DNA from: G963677085 sp963677085
GTDB taxonomy: Bacteria > Planctomycetota > Planctomycetia > Pirellulales > Thermoguttaceae
DNA length: 64,000 bases
Reading direction: 5' to 3'
NCBI GenBank assembly: GCA_963677085.2
Contig: CAXXFH010000004.1
Location: 1,178,001 to 1,242,000 of the forward strand
Each line of letters begins with the position of its first letter. The stretch's first letter is position 1. Below, in pieces: positions 42,335-52,269 of this stretch. Position numbers and translations under genes: made by a program. The notes beneath the pieces are model-generated. The model did no database searches. It was not told the DNA's origin and worked only from the letters and a program-made list of their open reading frames with translations.

Positions 42335-44920
42335 ATGCCCTATCGCCACATGAAAAAATCGATCGCGAATATCTGGCGAGCCTTCCCAAGCCTTCGGGAG
42401 CCCATTGTTGGCTGGCTTTTGCTACTGATCGCGATCAGCTTCGGCACAACGGTCTTGATTCTGGCGGAATCGTATCTCGGCGAAAAACAACGGCACGACT
42501 ACCAAAACCTCGTCGAACAACAACGTGCCAAGAGGGCCCTGGGAGATATTATCCACAAGGACATTCTCCTTCTTGGCCACCACTTGCACCACATGACCGA
42601 TGCCAGCGACAAACGAGAAGTCCGCATTCTTCAGGCAAAAGCGTCGAACTTGATTGCATCGTCTCAAAACACCCTCCGAGTCCTATCGAGCGGCGGGGCG
42701 GTTACCGATGTTATGCCGGCTAATTTCGAGAACGTCGACGAAATCCAGGAAACCATCGTCTATCGACCCGGCCAGCATGAAAGCATCGTGGTCGAAGTTG
42801 TCGAATTGTCGCCGTTGCTGGTGGAACTCTCGAAGAAGATCGATGGTCTGGCCGAACTCGCATGCCAACGGTTCGAGGCCACCGACGCCTCGGCACGCCA
42901 CGACATCGACAACACCATCGCTTTCCATCTGAAGACGGCATGTGCCACCACGATGCGCGCCCGGGAGCGGGCCAACAAAATCTACCACGATACGGCAACC
43001 CAGGTAGCGAGGTTGGAGCAGCGAGCCAACGCCGCGACGTGGCGGATGAAACTCGCCCGCTATCTCACCGTGGGGACTTCCGCCGCCTTGGTGGCCGTCG
43101 TCGGCGTATTGATCCTCATGCAGATCGTCCACCTTCTCAAAAAACGCCGCCAGTCCGAGGACAATCTTATCCGATCGCGGGCGACTTTCCAGATGATTCT
43201 CGAAAACATCCCGGTCGGCGTCACCGTGATCGGGCAAGATCGCAAGGTTCGTAAGGCCAACACCTCGGCGTTGAAGCTCATGGGGTATCCGTCGGAAGAG
43301 AGCATCCTCGGCAAGATCTGCCACGAAAGTCTCTGCCCGTCGAAAAAAGGGAAATGCCCCATATTCGACCTCGGTAAGCAGGTCGACCATGCCGAGTGTG
43401 TCCTCGTTTCGAAAGACGGCCAACACATTCCCATTCTGAAAACCGTAATACCGGTTACGCTCGGTGAAGAAACCGTCTTGCTGGAAGCCTTTCTCGACAT
43501 CACCAAACAAAAGCAAAACGAACAAGAACTGAACCAATACCGCAAACACCTCGAAACCCTCGTACACGATCGCACCGCGGAACTCGCCCAATCCAACCAG
43601 TACCTCCACCAGGAGATTCGTGCTCACCAACGGACGGAGGTCGAGCTGAAGCAGTCGGCCAACGCTCTGAAATCCGCCGTCAACGACCTGGAAGAACTCA
43701 AAAACACCGCGGAAGCGGCCAATCAGGCGAAGAGCGAGTTCCTGGCCAATATGAGCCACGAAATTCGTACCCCCATGACGTCTGTTCTCGGCTATGCCGA
43801 TCTGTTGCGGGCACCCGACATCTCGGAAGAAGATCGCCACACCTACGCCGAAACCATCCGCCGCAATGGGCAGGCGCTCTTGAATCTGATCAACAATATT
43901 CTCGATCTCTCTAAAATCGAGGTCGGAAAAATGACCGCCGACAAGGCGGATTGCTCGGCAGTGGAAATTCTGGACGAAGCCATCTCGATAATGCGTCCGG
44001 TGGCCATAGACAAAGGCCTCCAGTTGCAGGTCCACCACGAGTTCCCGATTCCCAAATCGATTCAAACCGACCCGGGACGACTGCGCCAAATCCTTTTGAA
44101 CCTAATCGGCAACGCGATCAAGTTCACCGCGAGCGGCCACGTTCATGTCTCGCTGCGTTTGTCGCACCCTCCAGGCAAACCGGCTCGCCTTCAGTTCACC
44201 GTCGAAGACACGGGAATCGGCATGACCGCCGAGCAACTCCAAGACATCTTCCGCCCGTTTACACAGGTCGATTCGTCGGCAAGCCGTCGCTACGGCGGAA
44301 CAGGTCTTGGCTTGGTCATCTCGAAGAAACTCGCCAAGATGCTCGACGGCGACGTCGAAGTGCATAGCGAGGTGGGAAAGGGAAGCACCTTCACGCTGAC
44401 GATCGATCCGGGACCGCTGAACGATGTTGTCTTGCTCGAATCGTTGCCTGTGGCGTCCGAGGCAAGTGAACCCGTCCCGCAATGCGAAAAACCACAGCAG
44501 CAGCTACAGGGCCGCGTGCTGCTCGCGGAAGACGGGCCAGACAACCAGCGGCTGATCTGCCTGGTGCTCAAGAAATCGGGGCTGCAAATCGAACTCGCCG
44601 AAAACGGCAAGGTAGCCTGCGAAAAGGCCCGGCAGTCGGCGTCGGACGGCAATCCCTACGACCTTATCCTGATGGACATGCAGATGCCCGAGATGGACGG
44701 CTACGAAGCCACTCGGTTGCTGCGAGAAGAGGGTTGGCAACGTCCGATCATCGCACTAACCGCCCACGCGATGGCCGGTGATCGCGAGAAGTGTATCCTG
44801 GCCGGATGCGACGACTACCTCAGCAAACCGATCGATCGCGAGCGACTGCTGGGGCTGATCGCAGATTGCACTGCGGCAAACCACTCTCAGCCCTCCGTCG
44901 AGGAAAAAATAAAACCATAG
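42335..44920 (+). CDS. Hybrid sensor histidine kinase with response-regulator domain
   Basis: 861 aa. TM helix at about 25-45 (IVGWLLLLIAISFGTTVLIL), a periplasmic helical region of about 180 residues, TM helix near 238-258, a PAS domain with a Cys-containing loop (CHESLCPSKKGKCPIFD), a coiled coil, HisKA with phospho-His near 475 (MSHEIRTPM), HATPase with DTGIGM and GTGLGLVISKKLA, and a REC domain with phospho-Asp near 781 (LILMDMQMPEMDGYEA). No HPt domain. ATG 42350 is an alternative start. Partner binding protein immediately upstream. Confidence 0.93.
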   Translation: MPYRHMKKSIANIWRAFPSLREPIVGWLLLLIAISFGTTVLILAESYLGEKQRHDYQNLVEQQRAKRALGDIIHKDILLLGHHLHHMTDASDKREVRILQAKASNLIASSQNTLRVLSSGGAVTDVMPANFENVDEIQETIVYRPGQHESIVVEVVELSPLLVELSKKIDGLAELACQRFEATDASARHDIDNTIAFHLKTACATTMRARERANKIYHDTATQVARLEQRANAATWRMKLARYLTVGTSAALVAVVGVLILMQIVHLLKKRRQSEDNLIRSRATFQMILENIPVGVTVIGQDRKVRKANTSALKLMGYPSEESILGKICHESLCPSKKGKCPIFDLGKQVDHAECVLVSKDGQHIPILKTVIPVTLGEETVLLEAFLDITKQKQNEQELNQYRKHLETLVHDRTAELAQSNQYLHQEIRAHQRTEVELKQSANALKSAVNDLEELKNTAEAANQAKSEFLANMSHEIRTPMTSVLGYADLLRAPDISEEDRHTYAETIRRNGQALLNLINNILDLSKIEVGKMTADKADCSAVEILDEAISIMRPVAIDKGLQLQVHHEFPIPKSIQTDPGRLRQILLNLIGNAIKFTASGHVHVSLRLSHPPGKPARLQFTVEDTGIGMTAEQLQDIFRPFTQVDSSASRRYGGTGLGLVISKKLAKMLDGDVEVHSEVGKGSTFTLTIDPGPLNDVVLLESLPVASEASEPVPQCEKPQQQLQGRVLLAEDGPDNQRLICLVLKKSGLQIELAENGKVACEKARQSASDGNPYDLILMDMQMPEMDGYEATRLLREEGWQRPIIALTAHAMAGDREKCILAGCDDYLSKPIDRERLLGLIADCTAANHSQPSVEEKIKP

Positions 44921-45658
44921 TGTTTTGTGGCCTTGTTGACCAATTCTCCCTCGGCAAAGAATATTGGACAGGATAACAGGATATTCAGGATGAAGCCCAA
45001 GTGAAGGGAAAATCGTTCGGTAGGTTTCGCTTGAATCCTGTCGATCCTTTTGCCAGCAACGGTCGCTGCCAACAGACCGCAGAAGTGCAACCAGGGCGCG
45101 AACCACCGACACCGGAGGCGTTTGCCAGATTCCAGGCGTTCGCAGAAGCGCCTCGACGTGCGAGCCGCAGGCCCGCGGCAAGGGGCTCAACGAAAACCTC
45201 AGCCTGCCCAGCGAAAAGCTGGGACGCGACAGACACCAGCAATCATTTCTAGGGCTTGAACTTTCGGCCCTTTGCGAACCGACAATCGTGAATCCTCGAT
45301 AGTTCTTCGTTTCTGCCCTGCAAATGGTTCAATAACCGAAAAGAATTCCCCGGATGGCATGAAAATATCCTGTCAATCCTGTTCATCCCGTCAAAATTGA
45401 ACCTGTGGACGGCAATTGTTCGACAAGGCCATGTTTTGTCACAGGCCGAAAAAATACACAAGAATGCCGTGTCTTGGGTCTTTTTGTGGCAATAACAACC
45501 CACGCTCAAAATGCAGCCGTTCTCTTTTCTCCCGTGAACGGTTACGCTTTGCCAGACCACCAGCCTTGCCGGGTTGCCAAGAACGGGGAAGGGCCGCCAT
45601 GGTTTGAACACATAACCATGGCGGCCCCGCTGGATTTTCGGCGCTGTCGGATCGGAAA
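44921..45658. other. 738-bp gene-free region
   Basis: No convincing gene on either strand. Contains ATCCTGTCAATCCTGTTCAT-type text near 45367 and its relatives ACAGGATAACAGGATATTCA near 44968 and AATCCTGTCGATCC near 45031, plus the strong hairpin at 45591-45627. Confidence 0.5.
45591..45627 (-). terminator. Strong hairpin after the H1-like gene
   Basis: A perfect 14-bp stem GGGCCGCCATGGTT / AACCATGGCGGCCC with a 9-nt loop, 32 bp past the stop of the minus-strand H1-like gene. No T-run follows, so it is either a non-canonical terminator or an RNA-stabilising structure. Confidence 0.5.
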
Positions 45659-46207
45659 TCAGCCTGCCGTAACCTGCTCGGTCGACGATTTCTCGAACAG
45701 CCCGGTCGGCAATTCCGCTACCGGTACGGCGTTGGCCGGATCATGCAAACATTTCTCGTAGCCAAGCTTTTTGATCACTTCGAGAATCTCACTGCAAGTG
45801 GGAAACATGCGGCCGCTGGAACGCTTGTAATCGTCCATGGCGTTCATGAACTCGACTTCGTCGGGCGTGTAATCTCGCTCACAGGTGGTGGGATCGATCT
45901 GGCGACGGCGATTGACCTTCGCCCGACGCTCCACCGTGCGACGCTCAACCGCTACCGGCTCGCTCTTCTGACGCCGATCCGTTGCCGAACGACGCTCCTT
46001 AGCGGCACGGCGATCGACCGTCACCACCTCTTTGTCGCTCTTGGTCCTGGAAGTCTTGCTCTTGGCGGCCGTCGTTTTGCTGGCGTTCGTCGTCTTACTG
46101 GTAGACTTGGCCGTCGTCTTGGCCGCGGTGGTCTTGCGAGTTGAAGCCTTTTTGGTGGTCCGCTTGGTTCCGCTGGTCGATTTGGTGGACTTTTTGGTGG
46201 TCGCCAC
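45659..46207 (-). CDS. Histone H1-like basic protein with conserved C-terminal domain
   Basis: 182 aa. Residues 1-60 are Lys/Thr/Ala/Ser-rich (TTKKSTKSTSGTKRTTKKAS), resembling the tails of bacterial H1-like proteins. A middle part has repeated ERR/DRR units (DRRAAKERRSATDRR, ERRTVERRAKVNRRR). A folded C-terminus follows (YTPDEVEFMNAMDDYKRSSG, FPTCSEILEVIKKLGYEK). I chose GTG at 46207 because GGAGG lies 8 nt upstream; the longer frame has no such site. DNA or RNA binding is likely from composition; function not known. Confidence 0.78.
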   Translation of the reverse strand: MATTKKSTKSTSGTKRTTKKASTRKTTAAKTTAKSTSKTTNASKTTAAKSKTSRTKSDKEVVTVDRRAAKERRSATDRRQKSEPVAVERRTVERRAKVNRRRQIDPTTCERDYTPDEVEFMNAMDDYKRSSGRMFPTCSEILEVIKKLGYEKCLHDPANAVPVAELPTGLFEKSSTEQVTAG

Positions 46208-46574
46208 GTTGGTATCCTCCGCTTTTTGGCCTTTTGGTTTGGGTGGTGTAGAAACAATACACGACCGTTGACAAAAGGCATCAAAAAACGGGTTGAGAAA
46301 ACCCATCCGGCGAGAAAAACTAGGTAACTGCGACAAGAAATGCCGGCTGTAACGATTCCACGGAGACCGAACCCCGCCGCTCTTGCTGCATAACGAAATT
46401 TCGCCTGGCTCTCACACGGCAGCGCGGGCCCCCAAGGGTAGGGCGCTTTTTGCGTCCCTGAAGTGCAAGCCGAAACTTCTCTTGGCCATTCGCGACGCAA
46501 AGCGTCGGAAGCGTGCGTTCCCACGCAAAGCATGGGAACGAGGGGGAAGAAGGAAAAACCCGCAGCCATACGGC
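46208..46574. other. Spacer with half-copy of GTTCCCACGC repeat
   Basis: 367 bp without a gene. At 46493-46543, CGACGCAAAGCGTCG is followed by GCGTTCCCACGCAAAGCATG and GGAACGAG, matching one arm of the element at 23411-23545. Confidence 0.5.
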
Positions 46575-46838
46575 CTACGAGTTTTCCACGGAATCGCGGA
46601 CCTCGCTGCAGATCTCGCGGAGCTCGCGGGCAGAAACGTCTTCGAGCTGCTTGCCGCGTTTGTCGAGATGTTCGTTGATCTTCACGGCGGTCTCCTGCAT
46701 CACCGAATGGGTCTGCTCGCTGCCGCCGTAGAGCACGAAGTTTTTGCCGCGCGTAAGCCGGGTGTGCCCGTCGTCGTTGTCCAAACCCAGCCCAAGCAAG
46801 GCGGCCGACTTATTCTGCTTCTTCTTCGCTGCTCTCAC
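46575..46838 (-). CDS. Small hypothetical protein
   Basis: 87 aa; basic start (RAAKKKQNKSAALLG), then GLDNDDGHTRLTRGKNFVLYGGSEQTHSVMQE as separate short motifs and a helical end (ICSEVRDSVENS). No TM segment. The start is GTG: 46838 fits an AGGGAG 6 nt upstream, while the adjacent GTG at 46841 is too close to it. Family unknown; composition and a ribosome site support a real gene. Confidence 0.65.
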   Translation of the reverse strand: MRAAKKKQNKSAALLGLGLDNDDGHTRLTRGKNFVLYGGSEQTHSVMQETAVKINEHLDKRGKQLEDVSARELREICSEVRDSVENS

Positions 46839-47115
46839 CACACTCTCCCTTCAACCGTCACAGGACACACCATCCCGACTGCCCTTTTTATTGTAATCCG
46901 AATCGGCGTTCGGACCATGTCTCCTTGAGGCCGACACCCACCCGCCACCCGGAGGACGGGATGCTCGCAGATTTCAGAGCCTCCCAGGGCGACCGCCATC
47001 GCAATCGAAGGACTTTCGATGTCCACACCATCGACGTCAGAGCCTCAACGTCGCAGCCGGCGGGCGCGACCGACGGGCGCGGCTTTTTCGCCCTCGCTTC
47101 TTACGGACGCCTTTT

Positions 47116-47748
47116 TTACGGACGCCGGAACAACTGCTTGAGCATTTCGTCGGCCGCCGATCGGCTGCTCTCCGAGGTGGGCTCTTTCTGCTTGAACTGC
47201 CCAACGATCCCGCCGCCCTTCTTCTTGGGCCGGCGCTCCGTACTTCCCGGTTGCGGCTCGGGTTGTTCGGAAGGTGCCTCGGCCACGGGCTCCGGGGCTG
47301 GCTCAGCCGGTGCCGGCGAGTTGGGAATGATCACCGTTTCTTCCTCGCCCAGCAGGTCGAAGATATCGAGTTCCTCGCCAGAGCCCACTTCCATGGCGCG
47401 AGCGGCCGCTTCTTGCACACTATGAACCTTGGGCTTTTTCTTGCCGCCAAGCTGCACCGCCAAAGCCACCTCGAACTCCAACGGCCCCACACGCAACACA
47501 TCGCCGTTTTTCAGTTCTTGTTCGGCCCTGACTGGCTGATCGTTCACGAAGGTCCCGTTGCGGCTGCCAAAGTCGCGCACACCAAGGTAACCTTCCTCGA
47601 CCAACAACACGGCATGATGCCGGCTCACCTCGGCGCTGGCCGGCCGTAACTGGCATTCCTCGGAACGCCCGATGAAGAATTTGGGCCCCTTCACCGGGAT
47701 TTCAGCCCCGGCGTTCTTGCCCCCTTTCGCAATGAGTCTGACGTCCAC
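47116..47748 (-). CDS. FHA-domain protein
   Basis: 210 aa. FHA domain at residues about 22-75 with the phosphothreonine-binding residues FFIGRSEECQL, EVSRHHAVLL and DFGSRNGTFVND. A linker rich in Pro/Glu/Ala and a basic C-terminus (RRPKKKGGGIVGQF, DEMLKQLFRRP) follow. GTG start at 47748. Downstream of lplA and the gcv genes on the same strand; probably reads Ser/Thr kinase signals, but no kinase is present in the window. Confidence 0.88.
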   Translation of the reverse strand: MDVRLIAKGGKNAGAEIPVKGPKFFIGRSEECQLRPASAEVSRHHAVLLVEEGYLGVRDFGSRNGTFVNDQPVRAEQELKNGDVLRVGPLEFEVALAVQLGGKKKPKVHSVQEAAARAMEVGSGEELDIFDLLGEEETVIIPNSPAPAEPAPEPVAEAPSEQPEPQPGSTERRPKKKGGGIVGQFKQKEPTSESSRSAADEMLKQLFRRP

Positions 47749-47903
47749 GGTCTACCCCATTTACGCGATACACTTGGGCAACGTTGCTCCGAACGGAGGC
47801 GTTGCCGATACATTATTGACCTCGAACTGCTCCACCCTCGATAGTATCATCCGCCACGAGGCAAGTCAAAACGCGACATCCTACAGAGGGGGCATTGGCG
47901 ACT

Positions 47904-48686
47904 TCACCGCCCACGACGCTCGGTCCAGGCAGCCGTCGCGTATTTGCCGGACTGGAGCTCTTCGATCATTCTTCGAGGGAACATGTCGTTGGGGAACTCG
48001 GACGAACCGGCTTTTTCCCACTCGACACCAAGCCGTTGGGCCAACCGCGGCAGCCAGGCCTGCTGCAATTGCTCACTGCCGAGCACTGGCTCGACCGCCG
48101 GCTCGATCAACTCGCCTAAACCGGCCAGCTCCGGAGCGGACAGCGAACGATGCAGCAATACGCTGCCGTGCTGCAACACGGCTCCCCGGCGACGGCGTTG
48201 GGCACTGCCGGTGATCTTCGTGTGACCCACGACGACATCGCCCGGCGCCCGACGTTGGAAACAGAGAAACGGTTCGTCGGCCGCGGCCACGCCGTTGCCC
48301 GGGTGCATCAATGCCTCAATGCCCCAGTGGCCTAACACCTCGATCAGAGTAGCGTGTGCCGCCTCGTAGAGTGCGTCGCGATCGACCGCCAGGGGATGAC
48401 TGCTCGGCAGGACCACGCTGTAAGTCAACTCGCGGTCGTGGACAATCGCCCCGCCGCCAGTCAGCCGCCGCACGGCCGCGCACGCACCACTTGCCGCGTG
48501 TTGCCACCGACCGGCATACGGCTGAAAATAGCCCAACGAAACGGTCGGCTCGCTCCACTCGTAGAACCGCCAACAACACCCGCCCTGCTCGGCCGACCAA
48601 TCCAGCAACATTTCGTCGACCGCCATGTTCCACGCCCCGGGCAAGGGTGGATCGACGATCAACTTGCACGACCAGCGATGAGACAT
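47904..48686 (-). CDS. lplA: Lipoate-protein ligase A family protein
   Basis: 260 aa of the BPL/LplA/LipB fold. RRLTGGGAIVHDRELTYSVV near residue 70 is the lipoyl-binding motif and GHTKITGSAQRRR carries the essential Lys. Start at 48686, 8 nt after the gcvPB stop, so it belongs to the gcv operon; its likely target is GcvH encoded upstream. Whether it uses free lipoate or transfers octanoyl groups cannot be told from the sequence. A longer open frame upstream overlaps gcvPB and is rejected. Confidence 0.9.
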   Translation of the reverse strand: MSHRWSCKLIVDPPLPGAWNMAVDEMLLDWSAEQGGCCWRFYEWSEPTVSLGYFQPYAGRWQHAASGACAAVRRLTGGGAIVHDRELTYSVVLPSSHPLAVDRDALYEAAHATLIEVLGHWGIEALMHPGNGVAAADEPFLCFQRRAPGDVVVGHTKITGSAQRRRRGAVLQHGSVLLHRSLSAPELAGLGELIEPAVEPVLGSEQLQQAWLPRLAQRLGVEWEKAGSSEFPNDMFPRRMIEELQSGKYATAAWTERRGR

Positions 48687-48694
48687 CGATACCC

Positions 48695-50152
<1,458 letters not shown>

Positions 50153-50222
50153 GGAGTTGGGGATTGGGAGTTTGGAGTTGGGAGAACGCACGTTCGCGGC
50201 TTCGCACCACAACCGGCGGAAC

Positions 50223-50301
50223 TAGTGCTGTGTCAAGGTTAGGAGTTGGGGTGCCACTGCATGTTGACTTAACCCCTAAATTAAATCTGGACAGAGCACT
50301 A
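50223..50301. repeat. Palindromic element, family P1 copy g (core deleted)
   Basis: 79 bp with ends TAGTGCTGTGTCA and TGGACAGAGCACTA. The interior (AGATTTAATTTAGGGGTTAA and neighbours, minus strand) aligns with the left arm of copy a, but the hairpin core is missing. Its right end forms the gcvPA TAG stop (50301-50299, minus strand). Confidence 0.75.
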
Positions 50302-51654
50302 GGACGCCATCAATTCAACCAGTTGATCAATTTCTTCTTGCGTACGCTTTTCGGTCACGGCGACCAGCAGGCAATCGGCCAACTCAGGATACCAACGCCC
50401 AAGCGGCACGCCGGCAAGCACACCGGCATCGGCAGCCGCCGCGACAAGCTGCTCGACATTTTTTCCATCCCCAGTTCCGCCATCCACACGAACCACGAAC
50501 TCTTTGAACGTGGGCCGGTCGAACGCCAGACTCAGCGGATCTTCGGCCGCCAACTGCTGCTGGGCGTAACGGGTCTTTTGCAGACATAGTTCGGCCACTT
50601 GCCGCATGCCGCGAGGGCCAAGCAGGGCCAAATAAACCGACGCACGCAGGGCAAACAACCCCTGGTTCGTGCAGATGTTGCTGGTAGCCTTTTCACGACG
50701 GATATGCTGTTCGCGGGTTTGAAGCGTGAGCACCCAACAACGCTTGCCGCGACGGTCAGTGGTCTGCCCGACCAAGCGACCGGGCATCCGCCGGACGAAT
50801 TTCTCGCGACAGGCCATGATGCCCAGGTACGGGCCACCAAAAGCCATCGGGTTACCCAACGCCTGCCCTTCGGCCACGACGATGTCGGCCCCATAGCCGC
50901 CGGGTCGCTTGAGCAACCCCAGGCTAATCGGATCGACGACCACCACAAACAGGGCGCCCGCCCGATGAGCAATCTCGGCCACCGCCGCCACGTCTTCCAA
51001 GCAGCCAAAGAAATTCGGATGCTGAAGGACCACGCAGGCCGTCTGGTCGTCGACAACCGCCTCCATCGCGTCGGCCGTGGCCGCGCCGTCGGGTGTGTCC
51101 ACTGTGACGATCTCAGTCGCCAGGTTAGCCAAATAGGTGCCCAACGTTTCGCGATACTCGGGATGAACACTCCTCGCAACGACCACGCGGCCGGCACGAC
51201 GCGTGGCGTCCATCGACATCAACACGGCTTCGGTCATGGCACTGCCGCCGTCATAAAGGCTGGCATTACTCACGTCCATGCCGGTCAGTTGAGTGATCAG
51301 CGTTTGATACTCGAACACCGCCTGCAACGTGCCCTGGCTGGCTTCGGCCTGATACGGCGTGTAGGCGGTGTAGAACTCGCTGCGCGAACTGACCATGTCG
51401 ACCACCGCCGGAATGAAGTGGTCGTAGCTGCCACCGCCCAGGAAACACGATACCTGGCCGGCCGGCAGATTGCACGAAGCCAACCCAACCATCAGATTCG
51501 TCAGGTCGATTTCCCCCAGCGCCGGCGGCACCGCCAACGGCCGGTTCAATCGCAACACCTCGGGCACCATCGTAAACAGCTCGTCGACCGAGCCGACACC
51601 GATCGCATCGAGCATCGCACGGCGATCATCCGGAGTATTCGGTAAAAAAGGCAT
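50299..51654 (-). CDS. gcvPA: Glycine dehydrogenase (decarboxylating) subunit 1
   Basis: 451 aa N-terminal half of P-protein. MPFLPNTPDDRRAMLDAIGV start, FLGGGSYDHFIPAVVDMV, FYTAYTPYQAEASQGTLQAV, and NICTNQGLFALRASVYLALL are family hallmarks. The TAG stop coincides with the end of the P1 element; the C-terminus (QLVELMAS) is near normal length. Part of gcvT-gcvH-gcvPA-gcvPB. Confidence 0.96.
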   Translation of the reverse strand: MPFLPNTPDDRRAMLDAIGVGSVDELFTMVPEVLRLNRPLAVPPALGEIDLTNLMVGLASCNLPAGQVSCFLGGGSYDHFIPAVVDMVSSRSEFYTAYTPYQAEASQGTLQAVFEYQTLITQLTGMDVSNASLYDGGSAMTEAVLMSMDATRRAGRVVVARSVHPEYRETLGTYLANLATEIVTVDTPDGAATADAMEAVVDDQTACVVLQHPNFFGCLEDVAAVAEIAHRAGALFVVVVDPISLGLLKRPGGYGADIVVAEGQALGNPMAFGGPYLGIMACREKFVRRMPGRLVGQTTDRRGKRCWVLTLQTREQHIRREKATSNICTNQGLFALRASVYLALLGPRGMRQVAELCLQKTRYAQQQLAAEDPLSLAFDRPTFKEFVVRVDGGTGDGKNVEQLVAAAADAGVLAGVPLGRWYPELADCLLVAVTEKRTQEEIDQLVELMAS

Positions 51655-51750
51655 GGAAAAAGAGTTGGGAGCGGGGAGTTGAGAGTTTACGGCACAGCCG
51701 CTCGCGGCTTCGCCTCAAACCATTTTACGAAAAGCGGAAGAATACGAGAC

Positions 51751-51854
51751 TATTGATACTTGCATTGAAAATGATCTGCTTCGGAAAGCCGAACGCCTGG
51801 AAACCCAGGCTCCCGTTGGTCGCCTTCCGCTCATTAACTATGCAAACGTCAATA
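51751..51854 (-). repeat. 104-bp MITE-like element, family P4 copy 2
   Basis: Inverted relative to copy 1. Ends TATTGATACTTGCAT (51751-51765) and ATGCAAACGTCAATA (51840-51854). The interior matches 35016-35118 almost throughout (e.g. GGAAGGCGACC, GGGAGCCTGG, TTTCCAGG, TTCGGCTT). Ends 10 bp before the gcvH stop. Confidence 0.8.
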
Positions 51855-51864
51855 GAAGATCTAC

Positions 51865-52269
51865 TCAATGATCCTCTTCTTCCGCGCACTGCTTCTGATA
51901 CGCTTCGTAGTCGAGCAGATTGGCCAAGCCCGACTCGTCGGTTACTTTGATTTTCACCAACCAACCCTCACCGTACGGATCGTCGGTGATCTTTTCGAGT
52001 TCTTCGACCAAGGCCGAGTTGACCTCGACGACTTCCCCGTCGACAGGACTGTAAAGGTCGCTGACGGCTTTGACCGATTCGATTTCGCCAAAGGTCCCGC
52101 CGGCGTTCACTTGGCGTCCGACCTCGGGTAGCTCGACGAAGACCAAGTCGGTCAACGCTTCCAGAGCGAAGGCCGAGATTCCCACGGTGGCAATCTTCGC
52201 CCCCGAAGCATCGGCCGCGACACCAACCCATTCGTGAGTCTTGCTATACAAGAGTTCTTCCGGCTTCAC
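51865..52269 (-). CDS. gcvH: Glycine cleavage system H protein
   Basis: 134 aa lipoyl carrier. THEWVGV near the start and the lipoylation site GEIESVKAVSD with Lys 67. GTG start overlaps the gcvT stop (GTGA), so translation is coupled. Probable substrate of the LplA-type ligase two genes downstream. Confidence 0.96.
   Translation of the reverse strand: MKPEELLYSKTHEWVGVAADASGAKIATVGISAFALEALTDLVFVELPEVGRQVNAGGTFGEIESVKAVSDLYSPVDGEVVEVNSALVEELEKITDDPYGEGWLVKIKVTDESGLANLLDYEAYQKQCAEEEDH

Noticed and set aside
45001..45252. 83-codon open frame in the region after the hybrid kinase
   Set aside because: No ribosome site and no family resemblance, and it overlaps short repeat text.
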